A stretch of DNA of 64,000 nt from Bog-473 sp963719485 (lineage in GTDB: Bacteria; Actinomycetota; Acidimicrobiia; Acidimicrobiales; RAAP-2). Each line of letters starts with the position of its first letter. The first letter of the stretch is position 1. The translations under genes were made by a program, and so were the position numbers. Positions 22,653-29,955 of this stretch are shown here, piece by piece. The DNA is taken from contig OY970387.1 in the NCBI GenBank assembly GCA_963719485.1, positions 3,038,001-3,102,000 of the forward strand, written 5' to 3'. The notes beneath the pieces are model-generated. The model ran no database searches. It was not told the origin of the DNA and saw only the letters and a program-made list of their open reading frames with translations.

Positions 22653-24584
22653 ATGGGTGGGGACGAGCGAGGACGGGCGGCGCCCGGGGGAGAAGGCCCC
22701 GACGACGCGGCCCGCGTGCAGGCGGCCTGCGCGGCAGCGGACGTGCACCCGCTCCTGTGTGCGGTCGCGCACCGAACGGGCGACCTCTCGTTGCTGCGGG
22801 AGGAGTTCGAGCCCGACCAGCAACAGCTGCTCGTGCCCGGGCGCGGGCTCGGCCCCGAGCAGGAGTCGTCGGCGCGGGCGCTGGCCGCCGCAGCGCTGAC
22901 GCGCCACCTGGCCTCGGGCCGGCCCGACCACGATCTGGCGCCGGAGGAGCGGCGGCGGATCTTCGGGTTCCTGGTCGGGGCCGGCGTCGCCGAGCACTGG
23001 GAAGGATTCTTGATCGAGGAGCTCGTGCTGGAGGGGAGCGATCCGCGGGAGCCGTCGTGGCGCATGACCGAGATCGACGGTGCCTTCCGGTGCGCCGTCA
23101 TCGGGGCGGGCGCTTCGGGCCTGGCCGCGGCGCACCGGCTGCGTCAGGCCGGCGTGGCGGTCACGGTCTTCGAGAAGAACGGCGACGTCGGCGGCACCTG
23201 GCTGGAGAACGTCTACCCGGGCTGTCGCGTCGACGTGCCCAACCAGCTCTACAGCTTCTCCTTCGCGCAGACGAACGACTGGGTCTCCCGTTTCTCGGCG
23301 CAGCCCGACCTGCTGGCCTATCTGCAGGCGACGGCCAAGGACCTCGGGCTGGGGGACTGCATCCGCTTCCGGAGCGAGGTGACCGAGGCCCGCTTCGACG
23401 ACACCGCCCGGGAGTGGTCGTTGACGGTGCGGGCCGCCGACGGCATCGAGATGATCGAAGTGGTCGACGGCATCGTGTGCGCCGTCGGGCAGCTCAACCG
23501 CCCGTCCTTTCCGGCCATCGAGGGCCAGGAGCGCTTCGCCGGCCCGTCCTTCCACTCGGCGGCCTGGGACGACACGGTGGAGCTCGCCGGACGGCGCGTG
23601 GGAGTCATCGGGACGGGCGCCAGTGCGGCCCAGTTCGTCCCCTGCCTGGTGGGGGAGGTGGGCCACCTGGACGTCTACCAGCGCACCCCGCCCTGGCTGC
23701 TGCCGACGGACAACTACGGCGACCCGTTCCCACCCGACTTCCACGAGTTGTTGCAGTTGCTGCCGAGCTACGGGCGCTGGGACAGGCTCTGGCAGTTCTG
23801 GCTCATGCACGAAGGGCTGCTCGTCGCCGCCCGGGTCGACCCCGGATGGGACGAGCACACCGAGGCAGTGAGCGCCGAGAACGACTTCGTGCGGTCGATG
23901 CTGCTCGACGTCCTGCGGGCCCAGGTCGAAGACGATGCGCTCTTCGAGCAGATGGTCCCGCACTTCCCGCCGTTCGCCAAGCGCGCCCTGCGCGACGACG
24001 GGCGCTGGGCGGCGGCGCTGGGCCGATCCGACGTGGACCTCGTGACGACGCCGATCGCCGCCATCACCCCCCACGGGGTGCGCACGGCGGACGGCGAGGA
24101 GCACCCGGCGGACGTGCTGATCTACGGCACGGGGTTCAGCGCGTCGGCCTTCGTGGCGCCCATGCGGGTGTTCGGAAGGGGCGGCGTGGAGTTGAACGAG
24201 GAGTGGGCCGGTGACGCCCGGGCCTACCTGGGCATGACGGTGCCGGGCTTCCCGAATTTCTTCCTGCTCTACGGGCCCAACACCAACCTCGTCATCAACG
24301 GCAGCATCCTGATCATGGTCGAGTGTCAGGTCCGCTACGCGGTCGAGGCGATCGGCCGACTCCTCAGCGGTGGGTACCGGACCATGTCGTGTCGACGCGA
24401 CGTGCACGAGCGGTACGGCCGCGAGATGGAAGAGGGCAACGCGCGGATGGTCTGGGGGGTGGCCGACGTGCCGACCTGGTACCGCAACGCGCACGGGCGC
24501 GTCACCCAGAACTGGCCCTTCGACCTGCACACGTACTGGGACCGCACGCGGGAGCCCGATCTGGCCGACTACGAGTTGGGGTGA
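22653..24584 (+). CDS. Flavin monooxygenase, Baeyer-Villiger type
   Basis: 643 residues. The first 140 residues are an uncommon N-terminal extension. The FAD Rossmann motif GAGASGLAA is near 147, the BVMO fingerprint FAGPSFHSAAWD (F-x-G-x3-H-x3-W) near 290 and the NADPH-binding GTGASAAQ near 325. These enzymes insert one O2 atom into ketones, giving esters or lactones, with NADPH and FAD. TAGGCT (22640-22645) ends 7 nt before the ATG, so a separate leaderless transcript is likely. The esterase follows 8 nt after the stop, a usual BVMO/hydrolase pair. Confidence 0.9.
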   Translation: MGGDERGRAAPGGEGPDDAARVQAACAAADVHPLLCAVAHRTGDLSLLREEFEPDQQQLLVPGRGLGPEQESSARALAAAALTRHLASGRPDHDLAPEERRRIFGFLVGAGVAEHWEGFLIEELVLEGSDPREPSWRMTEIDGAFRCAVIGAGASGLAAAHRLRQAGVAVTVFEKNGDVGGTWLENVYPGCRVDVPNQLYSFSFAQTNDWVSRFSAQPDLLAYLQATAKDLGLGDCIRFRSEVTEARFDDTAREWSLTVRAADGIEMIEVVDGIVCAVGQLNRPSFPAIEGQERFAGPSFHSAAWDDTVELAGRRVGVIGTGASAAQFVPCLVGEVGHLDVYQRTPPWLLPTDNYGDPFPPDFHELLQLLPSYGRWDRLWQFWLMHEGLLVAARVDPGWDEHTEAVSAENDFVRSMLLDVLRAQVEDDALFEQMVPHFPPFAKRALRDDGRWAAALGRSDVDLVTTPIAAITPHGVRTADGEEHPADVLIYGTGFSASAFVAPMRVFGRGGVELNEEWAGDARAYLGMTVPGFPNFFLLYGPNTNLVINGSILIMVECQVRYAVEAIGRLLSGGYRTMSCRRDVHERYGREMEEGNARMVWGVADVPTWYRNAHGRVTQNWPFDLHTYWDRTREPDLADYELG

Positions 24585-24591
24585 GGCCCGG

Positions 24592-25491
24592 GTGCCCAGC
24601 CAGGAGCTGACCCAGATCCTCGCCCTCGTGCCGCCCGACTTCGCCGACCCGGAGGCCGACTACCGGGCGGTGCGGGCGACGATGGCGCCGTTCCACGGGC
24701 ACCCCGTGCCTGCCCACGTCACGGTGACCGAGGTCGAGCTGGGCGGCGTGCGCTGCGCCTGGTACGAGAGCGCCCGCCGGCCCCCGAGCGACCGGGTCGT
24801 CTTCCACTGCCACGGCGGCGGTCTCGTCTCGTGCCCGCTCGACGACTATCACTTCTACGGAGCCATGCTGGCCGAGCAGCTCGAGGCCCGCGTGGTGATG
24901 GCGGACTACCGCCTCGCCCCCGAACACCCCTTTCCCGCCGCGCACCGGGACTGCTTCGCCGCCTACCGCGCGCTGCTGGCCGGCGGTGCCGACCCGGCCC
25001 ACGTGGTGGTCAGCGGGGACTCGTGCGGCGGCCTGCTCGGGCTCGGCGTGCTCCTCGCGGCGCGGGACGAGGGTCTGGCGCCGCCCGCCTGCTTCGTCTC
25101 GATCTCCGGCTGGTTCGACGTCTCCGTGCCCGCTCCGGTGGAGGGCGGAGCGGAGGACGGCCGCGATCCGTTCCTGACCGCCGAGTGGGTCCGCCGGCGC
25201 GGGCGGGACTACGCGGCGGGGCGCCTCTCCCTGGACGACCCGCGGCTCTCGCCGGTCTACGCGGACCTGACGGGCCTGCCCCCGCTCTATCTCCCGTCCG
25301 GGCAGTACGACACCCTCCGGTTGGGGACCGAGGCGTTGGCGCGGGCGGCCATGGACGCCGGGGTGGCCGTGACGGCCGAGTCCTGGCCGGGCATGGTGCA
25401 CGGCTGGCAGGGGCTGGTCACCGCGGGCGTGCCCGAGGCGGCGGCGGCCTTCGCCCGGGCCCGCGCCTACCTCGACGACGTCGGGGCCTGA
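24592..25491 (+). CDS. Alpha/beta hydrolase of the hormone-sensitive-lipase (family IV) type
   Basis: 299 residues from the GTG at 24592. HCHGGGLVS is the oxyanion-hole HGGG motif, GDSCGG the nucleophile elbow (Ser in GDS), followed by the acid (YDTLRLG region) and His in MVHGW. This matches family IV esterases acting on short-chain esters. It starts 8 nt after the monooxygenase, so it is probably translated with it and opens the ester or lactone formed by that enzyme. Substrate unproven. Confidence 0.88.
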   Translation: MPSQELTQILALVPPDFADPEADYRAVRATMAPFHGHPVPAHVTVTEVELGGVRCAWYESARRPPSDRVVFHCHGGGLVSCPLDDYHFYGAMLAEQLEARVVMADYRLAPEHPFPAAHRDCFAAYRALLAGGADPAHVVVSGDSCGGLLGLGVLLAARDEGLAPPACFVSISGWFDVSVPAPVEGGAEDGRDPFLTAEWVRRRGRDYAAGRLSLDDPRLSPVYADLTGLPPLYLPSGQYDTLRLGTEALARAAMDAGVAVTAESWPGMVHGWQGLVTAGVPEAAAAFARARAYLDDVGA

Positions 25492-25509
25492 CGCTCAGCT
25501 GCCGGACGG

Positions 25510-26313
25510 TCAGCTGACGACGTCGATCGGCGTGCCGGCGGGGATCACCGACAGCTGGGCCAGGTCGGCGTCGTGGAGCCGGATGCACCCGTGCGAGATG
25601 GCAGCTCCCGTCGTGCCGATCAGCGAGTCGTCGTAGGACGTGATCGGCCCGTGGATGCCGATGACGGCGTCCCCCGTGTTCTCCCAGTCCGTGATGGTGT
25701 CGGAGTGGTCCGACGTGACGAGGACGAAGGGTCCGTACCCGGGCCCCGGCGACGGGTACTGCATCGGCATGAAGTAGTGGCCGGTCGGCGTGGGGTCGTC
25801 GGGCGCGCCGACGCCGGCCGGGAAGTCGAACATGAGCGAGCCGTTGTCGAAGACCTGGAGGTGCATGGTGGTGAGGCTGACCACGATGTAGTACGGCGTG
25901 TTCGACAAGGTGACGTCGCTCTGGTGCACCCAGATCGTCGAGCCGTTGGGGCGCTGGGCCAGGCGGACGTAGAGCCATCCCGGCTGGGTCGTGATCACGG
26001 GCAGCACGGAGGGGTAGCCGTACCACGTGCCCTGCACGGTCATGTCGGGTGCGGCGGCCTCCGGCGACGCGTAGCCGGGGATGGAGCCGTTCGTCGTGGC
26101 GACCAGCGTGCTCGCCGCCGGGCCGGTCGGGACGGGCGGGGCCGGAATCGTGGTGGTCGTGGTGGTCGCCGCCATGGCGGCGTGGTGGGTGCCGGTCGGG
26201 GCCGCCGGGGTGCCGGAGAAGACGCCGAGGCCGGCGACCACGAGCGCGGCGACACCCGCCGCCATCACCCCTGCTCCGACCAGGACACCGATCCGCCGCC
26301 GACCCAGATCCAT
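25510..26313 (-). CDS. L,D-transpeptidase (YkuD), secreted
   Basis: 267 residues from an ATG with GGAGG just upstream. A signal or anchor helix runs from about 10 to 33, then a Thr/Pro linker, an SH3-like part (WYGYPSVLPVITTQPGWLYVRL) and the YkuD domain with catalytic ISHGCIRLHDADL (Cys near 251) and the upstream His in GIHGP. It makes 3-3 cross-links in peptidoglycan or attaches proteins to it. It stands alone, with its neighbour on the other side unrelated. Confidence 0.9.
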   Translation of the reverse strand: MDLGRRRIGVLVGAGVMAAGVAALVVAGLGVFSGTPAAPTGTHHAAMAATTTTTTIPAPPVPTGPAASTLVATTNGSIPGYASPEAAAPDMTVQGTWYGYPSVLPVITTQPGWLYVRLAQRPNGSTIWVHQSDVTLSNTPYYIVVSLTTMHLQVFDNGSLMFDFPAGVGAPDDPTPTGHYFMPMQYPSPGPGYGPFVLVTSDHSDTITDWENTGDAVIGIHGPITSYDDSLIGTTGAAISHGCIRLHDADLAQLSVIPAGTPIDVVS

Positions 26314-26386
26314 CCGACCTCCGATCCGGGCCAAGCGTACCGGCCGTCATGCAGGCCGGGCCGCCGGGAGTGGGAGGATGCCCGGC

Positions 26387-26770
26387 ATGGCCCCGCGTCA
26401 GCACGTCTCTTCGGACTCGCCCTTCGAGCCCACCATCGGCTTCAGCCGGGCGGTGCGGGTGGGGGACCGCGTGCTCGTCTCGGGGACCGGCCCCGTCGTC
26501 ACGGGCGGCAGGGTCGCCGACGACGCCGCGGCCCAAGCGCGACGGTGCTTCGAGATCATTGCGGCGGCGCTGGCCGAGGCGGGGGCCTCGCTCGACGATG
26601 TCGTGCGCACGCGGATCTACATCACGTCGGCCGCCCACGGCGACGCCGTCGGCGCGGTGCACGGCGAATTGTTCGGCGACGTGCGCCCGGCCGCGACGAT
26701 GGTCGTCGTGGCCGGATTGCTGGAGCCCGCCTGGAAGGTGGAGATCGAAGCCGAGGCGATCCTGCCCTAA
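26387..26770 (+). CDS. RidA family protein
   Basis: 127 residues. Strand/helix order and motifs fit RidA/YjgF: RAVRVGDRVLVSGTGPV, AQARRCFEIIAAAL, DDVVRTRIYIT and PAATMVVVAGLLEPAWKVEIEAEAI. The Arg of RidA (here in VRTRIYIT) is present, so it may deaminate reactive enamines/imines from PLP enzymes. The start at 26387 has GGGAGG 9 nt upstream; GAGGAT at 26374-26379 could also be its -10. Its TAA stop overlaps the convergent gene's TAG (CTAA). Confidence 0.88.
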   Translation: MAPRQHVSSDSPFEPTIGFSRAVRVGDRVLVSGTGPVVTGGRVADDAAAQARRCFEIIAAALAEAGASLDDVVRTRIYITSAAHGDAVGAVHGELFGDVRPAATMVVVAGLLEPAWKVEIEAEAILP

Positions 26771-27903
26771 GAGGCCAGCCCGGCGACGGTGGCGGCGACG
26801 ATGTTGGTGCCGCGCAGGTCGCCGACGAGTCCCGACTCCATGCGGTTCATGACGTAGCAGACGGAGAGCTCGGCGTCCTGGTCGTTAATAATGACCGAGC
26901 CGCCGTAACCGCCCCAGTAACAGGCGCGCGGGCCGAGCGGCATCTCGGGCGGGTTGCTCAGGCCGTAGCCCATGCCGATGCGCTCCTGCACGCCGAGCAC
27001 CTTGTCGATGCCGTCGGCCTGTACCTCGAAGATCGGGTCGGTGCCCTCGGCCGAGAGCAGCCGCACGCCGCGGGCCTGGCCCCGTCCGGCGATGACCGAT
27101 TGGATGGCCGCCACCGAGCGGGCATTGCCCTGGCCGTTGGCGGCGGGGATCTCGGCGCGCCGCCACCATTCGTGATGCGCCATGGTGGCGTCGAGGGGCG
27201 GGTTCATGAACGTCTTCAGCATCAGCTCGGAGACCTGGCCTTCCATGGCGGCGACGTCGATCGGCGGCGGCGGGATCACGTTGGACACGCGATGGTCTTC
27301 GCTGGCCGGCAGCCCGATGTGGAAGTCCGCATCGAGCGGCTTGGCCACCTCGCGGGCGAACCAGGCGCCGATGCTCTCGCCCGTGATGCGGCGGACGATC
27401 TCGCCGATGAGGAAGCCCTGGGTCACGGCGTGGTAGCCCGAACCCTTGCCGGGCTCCCACCACGGGGCCTGGGCGGCCAGGGCGGTGGTGCACTTCTCCC
27501 AGTTGGCCAGGTCCTCTGCAGTCAGCGGCTCGTCCCAGCCGCTCAGCCCGGCGGTGTGCCCCATGACGTGGCGCACCTCGATGCCCCCCTTGCCGTTGGC
27601 CGCGAACTCGGGCCAGTAGGTGGCGACGGGCGCGTGGAAGTCGAGCTCGCGGCGGTCGTGGAGCATCAGGGCGACGAGGAACGTCATGGTCTTGGTGGTC
27701 GACCACACGTTGGTGATGGTGTCGCGCTCCCAGGGCCGGGTTTTCTCGGCGTCGGCCCAGCCGCCCCAGATGTCGACCACGGGCTCGCCGTGCAGGAAGA
27801 CGGCGACGGAGGCGCCGAGGTCGGCCCCCGTCTCGAGCTGGTCGGCCAGGGTGGCGCGGACCGGATCGAAGCGCCGTTCGCAGGTTCCGTGCACCTCTGC
27901 CAT
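26767..27903 (-). CDS. Beta-lactamase-fold serine hydrolase (class C / EstB type)
   Basis: 378 residues with the catalytic STTK motif (Ser near 68) and YHAV (Tyr near 157), plus the C-terminal WGGYGGS replacing KTG. No signal peptide, so cytosolic. This fits EstB-type esterases rather than true beta-lactamases. GAAGGGGG is well placed before the ATG. Its stop codon overlaps that of RidA. Confidence 0.85.
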   Translation of the reverse strand: MAEVHGTCERRFDPVRATLADQLETGADLGASVAVFLHGEPVVDIWGGWADAEKTRPWERDTITNVWSTTKTMTFLVALMLHDRRELDFHAPVATYWPEFAANGKGGIEVRHVMGHTAGLSGWDEPLTAEDLANWEKCTTALAAQAPWWEPGKGSGYHAVTQGFLIGEIVRRITGESIGAWFAREVAKPLDADFHIGLPASEDHRVSNVIPPPPIDVAAMEGQVSELMLKTFMNPPLDATMAHHEWWRRAEIPAANGQGNARSVAAIQSVIAGRGQARGVRLLSAEGTDPIFEVQADGIDKVLGVQERIGMGYGLSNPPEMPLGPRACYWGGYGGSVIINDQDAELSVCYVMNRMESGLVGDLRGTNIVAATVAGLAS

Positions 27904-28058
27904 GGGGGACCCCCTTCTCGTGTCGGTGAGCCGGGCGGGACGCGTCCAGCCGCCAGCGCAAGCTATTGAACCGGCGGCCGACGCGCCAGCGGGGGCCGGT
28001 CAGGCACAGAGTCGGCGGCCGACGGGCCCTTCCGGGGGCCGCTCGGTAACGTCGGCTC

Positions 28059-29480
28059 ATGCAGCTGGCAGACGCCGTCGTGGTCGGTTCGGGGCCCAAC
28101 GGCCTGGCCGCTGCGCTGACGCTGGCCCGGGCCGGCCTCGGGGTGGAAGTCTTCGAGGGGGCGCCGACCCTCGGGGGTGGGACCCGAACCGAGGCCCTGA
28201 CCCTCGAGGGCTTCCGCCACGACGTGTGTTCGGCGGTGCATCCGGCTCTGGTGGCCTCGCCCTTCTTCCGCTCGCTCGACCTGGCCGGCCTCGGGGTCGT
28301 GCTGCGCCAACCCGAGGTGGCCTTCGCCCACCCCCTCAACGGCGGGCGGGCCGCCGCGCTCTACCGGGACGTCGACGAGACGGCGTCGCACCTCGGCGGC
28401 GACGCCGCGGCCTATCGCGACCTGGTGGGGCCGCTGGTGGACTGGCTCGATCGAATCGTGCCGTACGTGTTCGGGCCGATGCGCAACATCCCGCGCGACC
28501 CGCTGGCCCTCGCCCGGTTCGCACTGGTGGGGACCCCGTCGGCGCAACGCACGGCTCGGCGTTTCAGCACCGACGCGGCGCGGGCACTGCTGGCCGGCGC
28601 GGCGGCGCACGCCGCCGAACCGCTGACCGCTCCGCTGACCTCGGCCTTCGGCCTTCTCCTCACCGCGCTGGGCCACGGCGTGGGCTGGCCCGTCGTGCAG
28701 GGTGGCAGCGCCGCCATCACCCAGGGGCTGGCGAACGAGTTGCGCCGACTGGGGGGCGTCGTCCACACCGACAGCCGGGTCACCGCACTGGCCGAACTGC
28801 CGCCGGCCCGCGCCGTGCTCCTCGACACCTCGCCCGGCGCGTTCGTCGCGCTGGCCGGGTCCCAGCTCTCCCGCCGGGCGGGCCGCCCGTGGGCGCGGTT
28901 CAAGCCCGGCGCCGGGGCCTGCAAGGTCGACTGGGCGCTCGACGGCCCGGTGCCCTGGGCGGCCGAGGCCTGCCGGCACACCGTGACCGTCCACGTCGGT
29001 GGCACGTTCGACGAGGTGGCGCGCGCGGAGGCCGCGGTCCGCGCCGGGCGGCACGCCGAGCAGCCCTTCGTCCTGGTCGCCCAGGCGAGCGTGGTCGATC
29101 CGACGCGTGCGCCGGAAGGGAAGCAGACGCTGTGGGGCTACTGCCACGTGCCCAACGGCTCGGCCGTCGACATGAGTGAGCGCATGGAGGCGCAGATCGA
29201 GCGCTTCGCCCCGGGCTTCCGCGACATCGTGCTCGCCCGCTCGGTGCGCACGGCGGCCGAGGCGGAATCGCACAACCCCAACCTGGTGGGCGGGGACGTC
29301 GACGGCGGCGCGGCCACGCTGCGCCAGACGGTGTTCCGGCCGGTGGCTCGGTGGAACCCCTACCGGACGCCCGTCGAGGGCGTGTACCTCTGCTCGGCCT
29401 CGACGCCGCCGGGCGGCGGCGTCCACGGCATGTGCGGCGCGTCCGCGGCCGAGGTGGCCCTGCGGGAGCGCTTCGCGTAG
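28059..29480 (+). CDS. FAD-dependent oxidoreductase, phytoene-desaturase-like
   Basis: 473 residues. N-terminal VVVGSGPNGLAAALTLARAG is the FAD-binding beta-alpha-beta motif, with EVFEGAPTLGGG after it. The C-terminal CSASTPPGGGVHGMCG closes the FAD site, as in the PYROXD2/CrtI-like NAD(P)/FAD group. Carotenoid genes are absent around it, so the substrate is open. TAACGT (28047-28052) ends 6 nt before the ATG and there is no Shine-Dalgarno, hence a leaderless candidate. Confidence 0.85.
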   Translation: MQLADAVVVGSGPNGLAAALTLARAGLGVEVFEGAPTLGGGTRTEALTLEGFRHDVCSAVHPALVASPFFRSLDLAGLGVVLRQPEVAFAHPLNGGRAAALYRDVDETASHLGGDAAAYRDLVGPLVDWLDRIVPYVFGPMRNIPRDPLALARFALVGTPSAQRTARRFSTDAARALLAGAAAHAAEPLTAPLTSAFGLLLTALGHGVGWPVVQGGSAAITQGLANELRRLGGVVHTDSRVTALAELPPARAVLLDTSPGAFVALAGSQLSRRAGRPWARFKPGAGACKVDWALDGPVPWAAEACRHTVTVHVGGTFDEVARAEAAVRAGRHAEQPFVLVAQASVVDPTRAPEGKQTLWGYCHVPNGSAVDMSERMEAQIERFAPGFRDIVLARSVRTAAEAESHNPNLVGGDVDGGAATLRQTVFRPVARWNPYRTPVEGVYLCSASTPPGGGVHGMCGASAAEVALRERFA

Positions 29481-29504
29481 GCGGGGAGGCCCCGGAGAAC
29501 GGAA

Positions 29505-29780
29505 TCAGGCGACGGCGGGGACCTCGCCCGTGAGGTACTGCAGGAGGTACCAGGCTTCGATCTCGTCGGCGACGCAGGACTGGAACTCGCCCTGGCTGAC
29601 CACGTAGCGCAGCCAGCAGGGGTGGATCCGCAGCGTGTGGGTCGCACGGGCCGAGGCCACCTCGATGTTGTCCACGTCGCTGGTGAGGACGTAGCTCCAG
29701 GCGGCTCCGTCGTGCGATCGGTTGACCGAGGCGATCAGGCTCTCGACCATCTCTTCGGCTGACTTCAGGCTGCTCGTCAT
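29505..29780 (-). CDS. Small hypothetical protein (91 aa)
   Basis: 91 residues from an ATG with GGGGAAG at good spacing. Soluble, no signal; contains two Cys and several Trp/Tyr (HPCWLRYVVSQGEFQSCVADEIEAWYLLQYL). I do not recognise it. It lies 175 nt downstream of the hybrid sensor gene on the same strand; a link to that system is only positional. Confidence 0.65.
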   Translation of the reverse strand: MTSSLKSAEEMVESLIASVNRSHDGAAWSYVLTSDVDNIEVASARATHTLRIHPCWLRYVVSQGEFQSCVADEIEAWYLLQYLTGEVPAVA

Positions 29781-29955
29781 GTGCGCTTCCCCGTGTGCTG
29801 CGTCCCGGTACGGAATCCGGGTCTCCTCCCCGCAGTCCTGGCGCCTCAGCGTTGGACTACGCCCGCACAACAGTGTGGCGTGGTAGGGGTGATGCTGAGG
29901 CGCATCGTGGTTGCGATCGCGGTGCGGTGCGCCGTGAGGGACTCCCCGCCGGCCT

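Noticed and set aside
21522..24530. Open frame of about 1000 codons on the - strand
   Set aside because: Antisense of the SDR and monooxygenase; composition is typical of a GC-rich shadow (His/Arg/Gly/Val-rich) and no domain is seen.
26767..27903. A true class C beta-lactamase or DD-peptidase
   Set aside because: STTK and Tyr are present but there is no signal peptide, and the C-terminal KTG is replaced by WGGYGG, which fits EstB-like esterases better.
25573..27969. Open frame of about 800 codons on the + strand
   Set aside because: Shadow of the L,D-transpeptidase and serine hydrolase, which carry intact active-site motifs.
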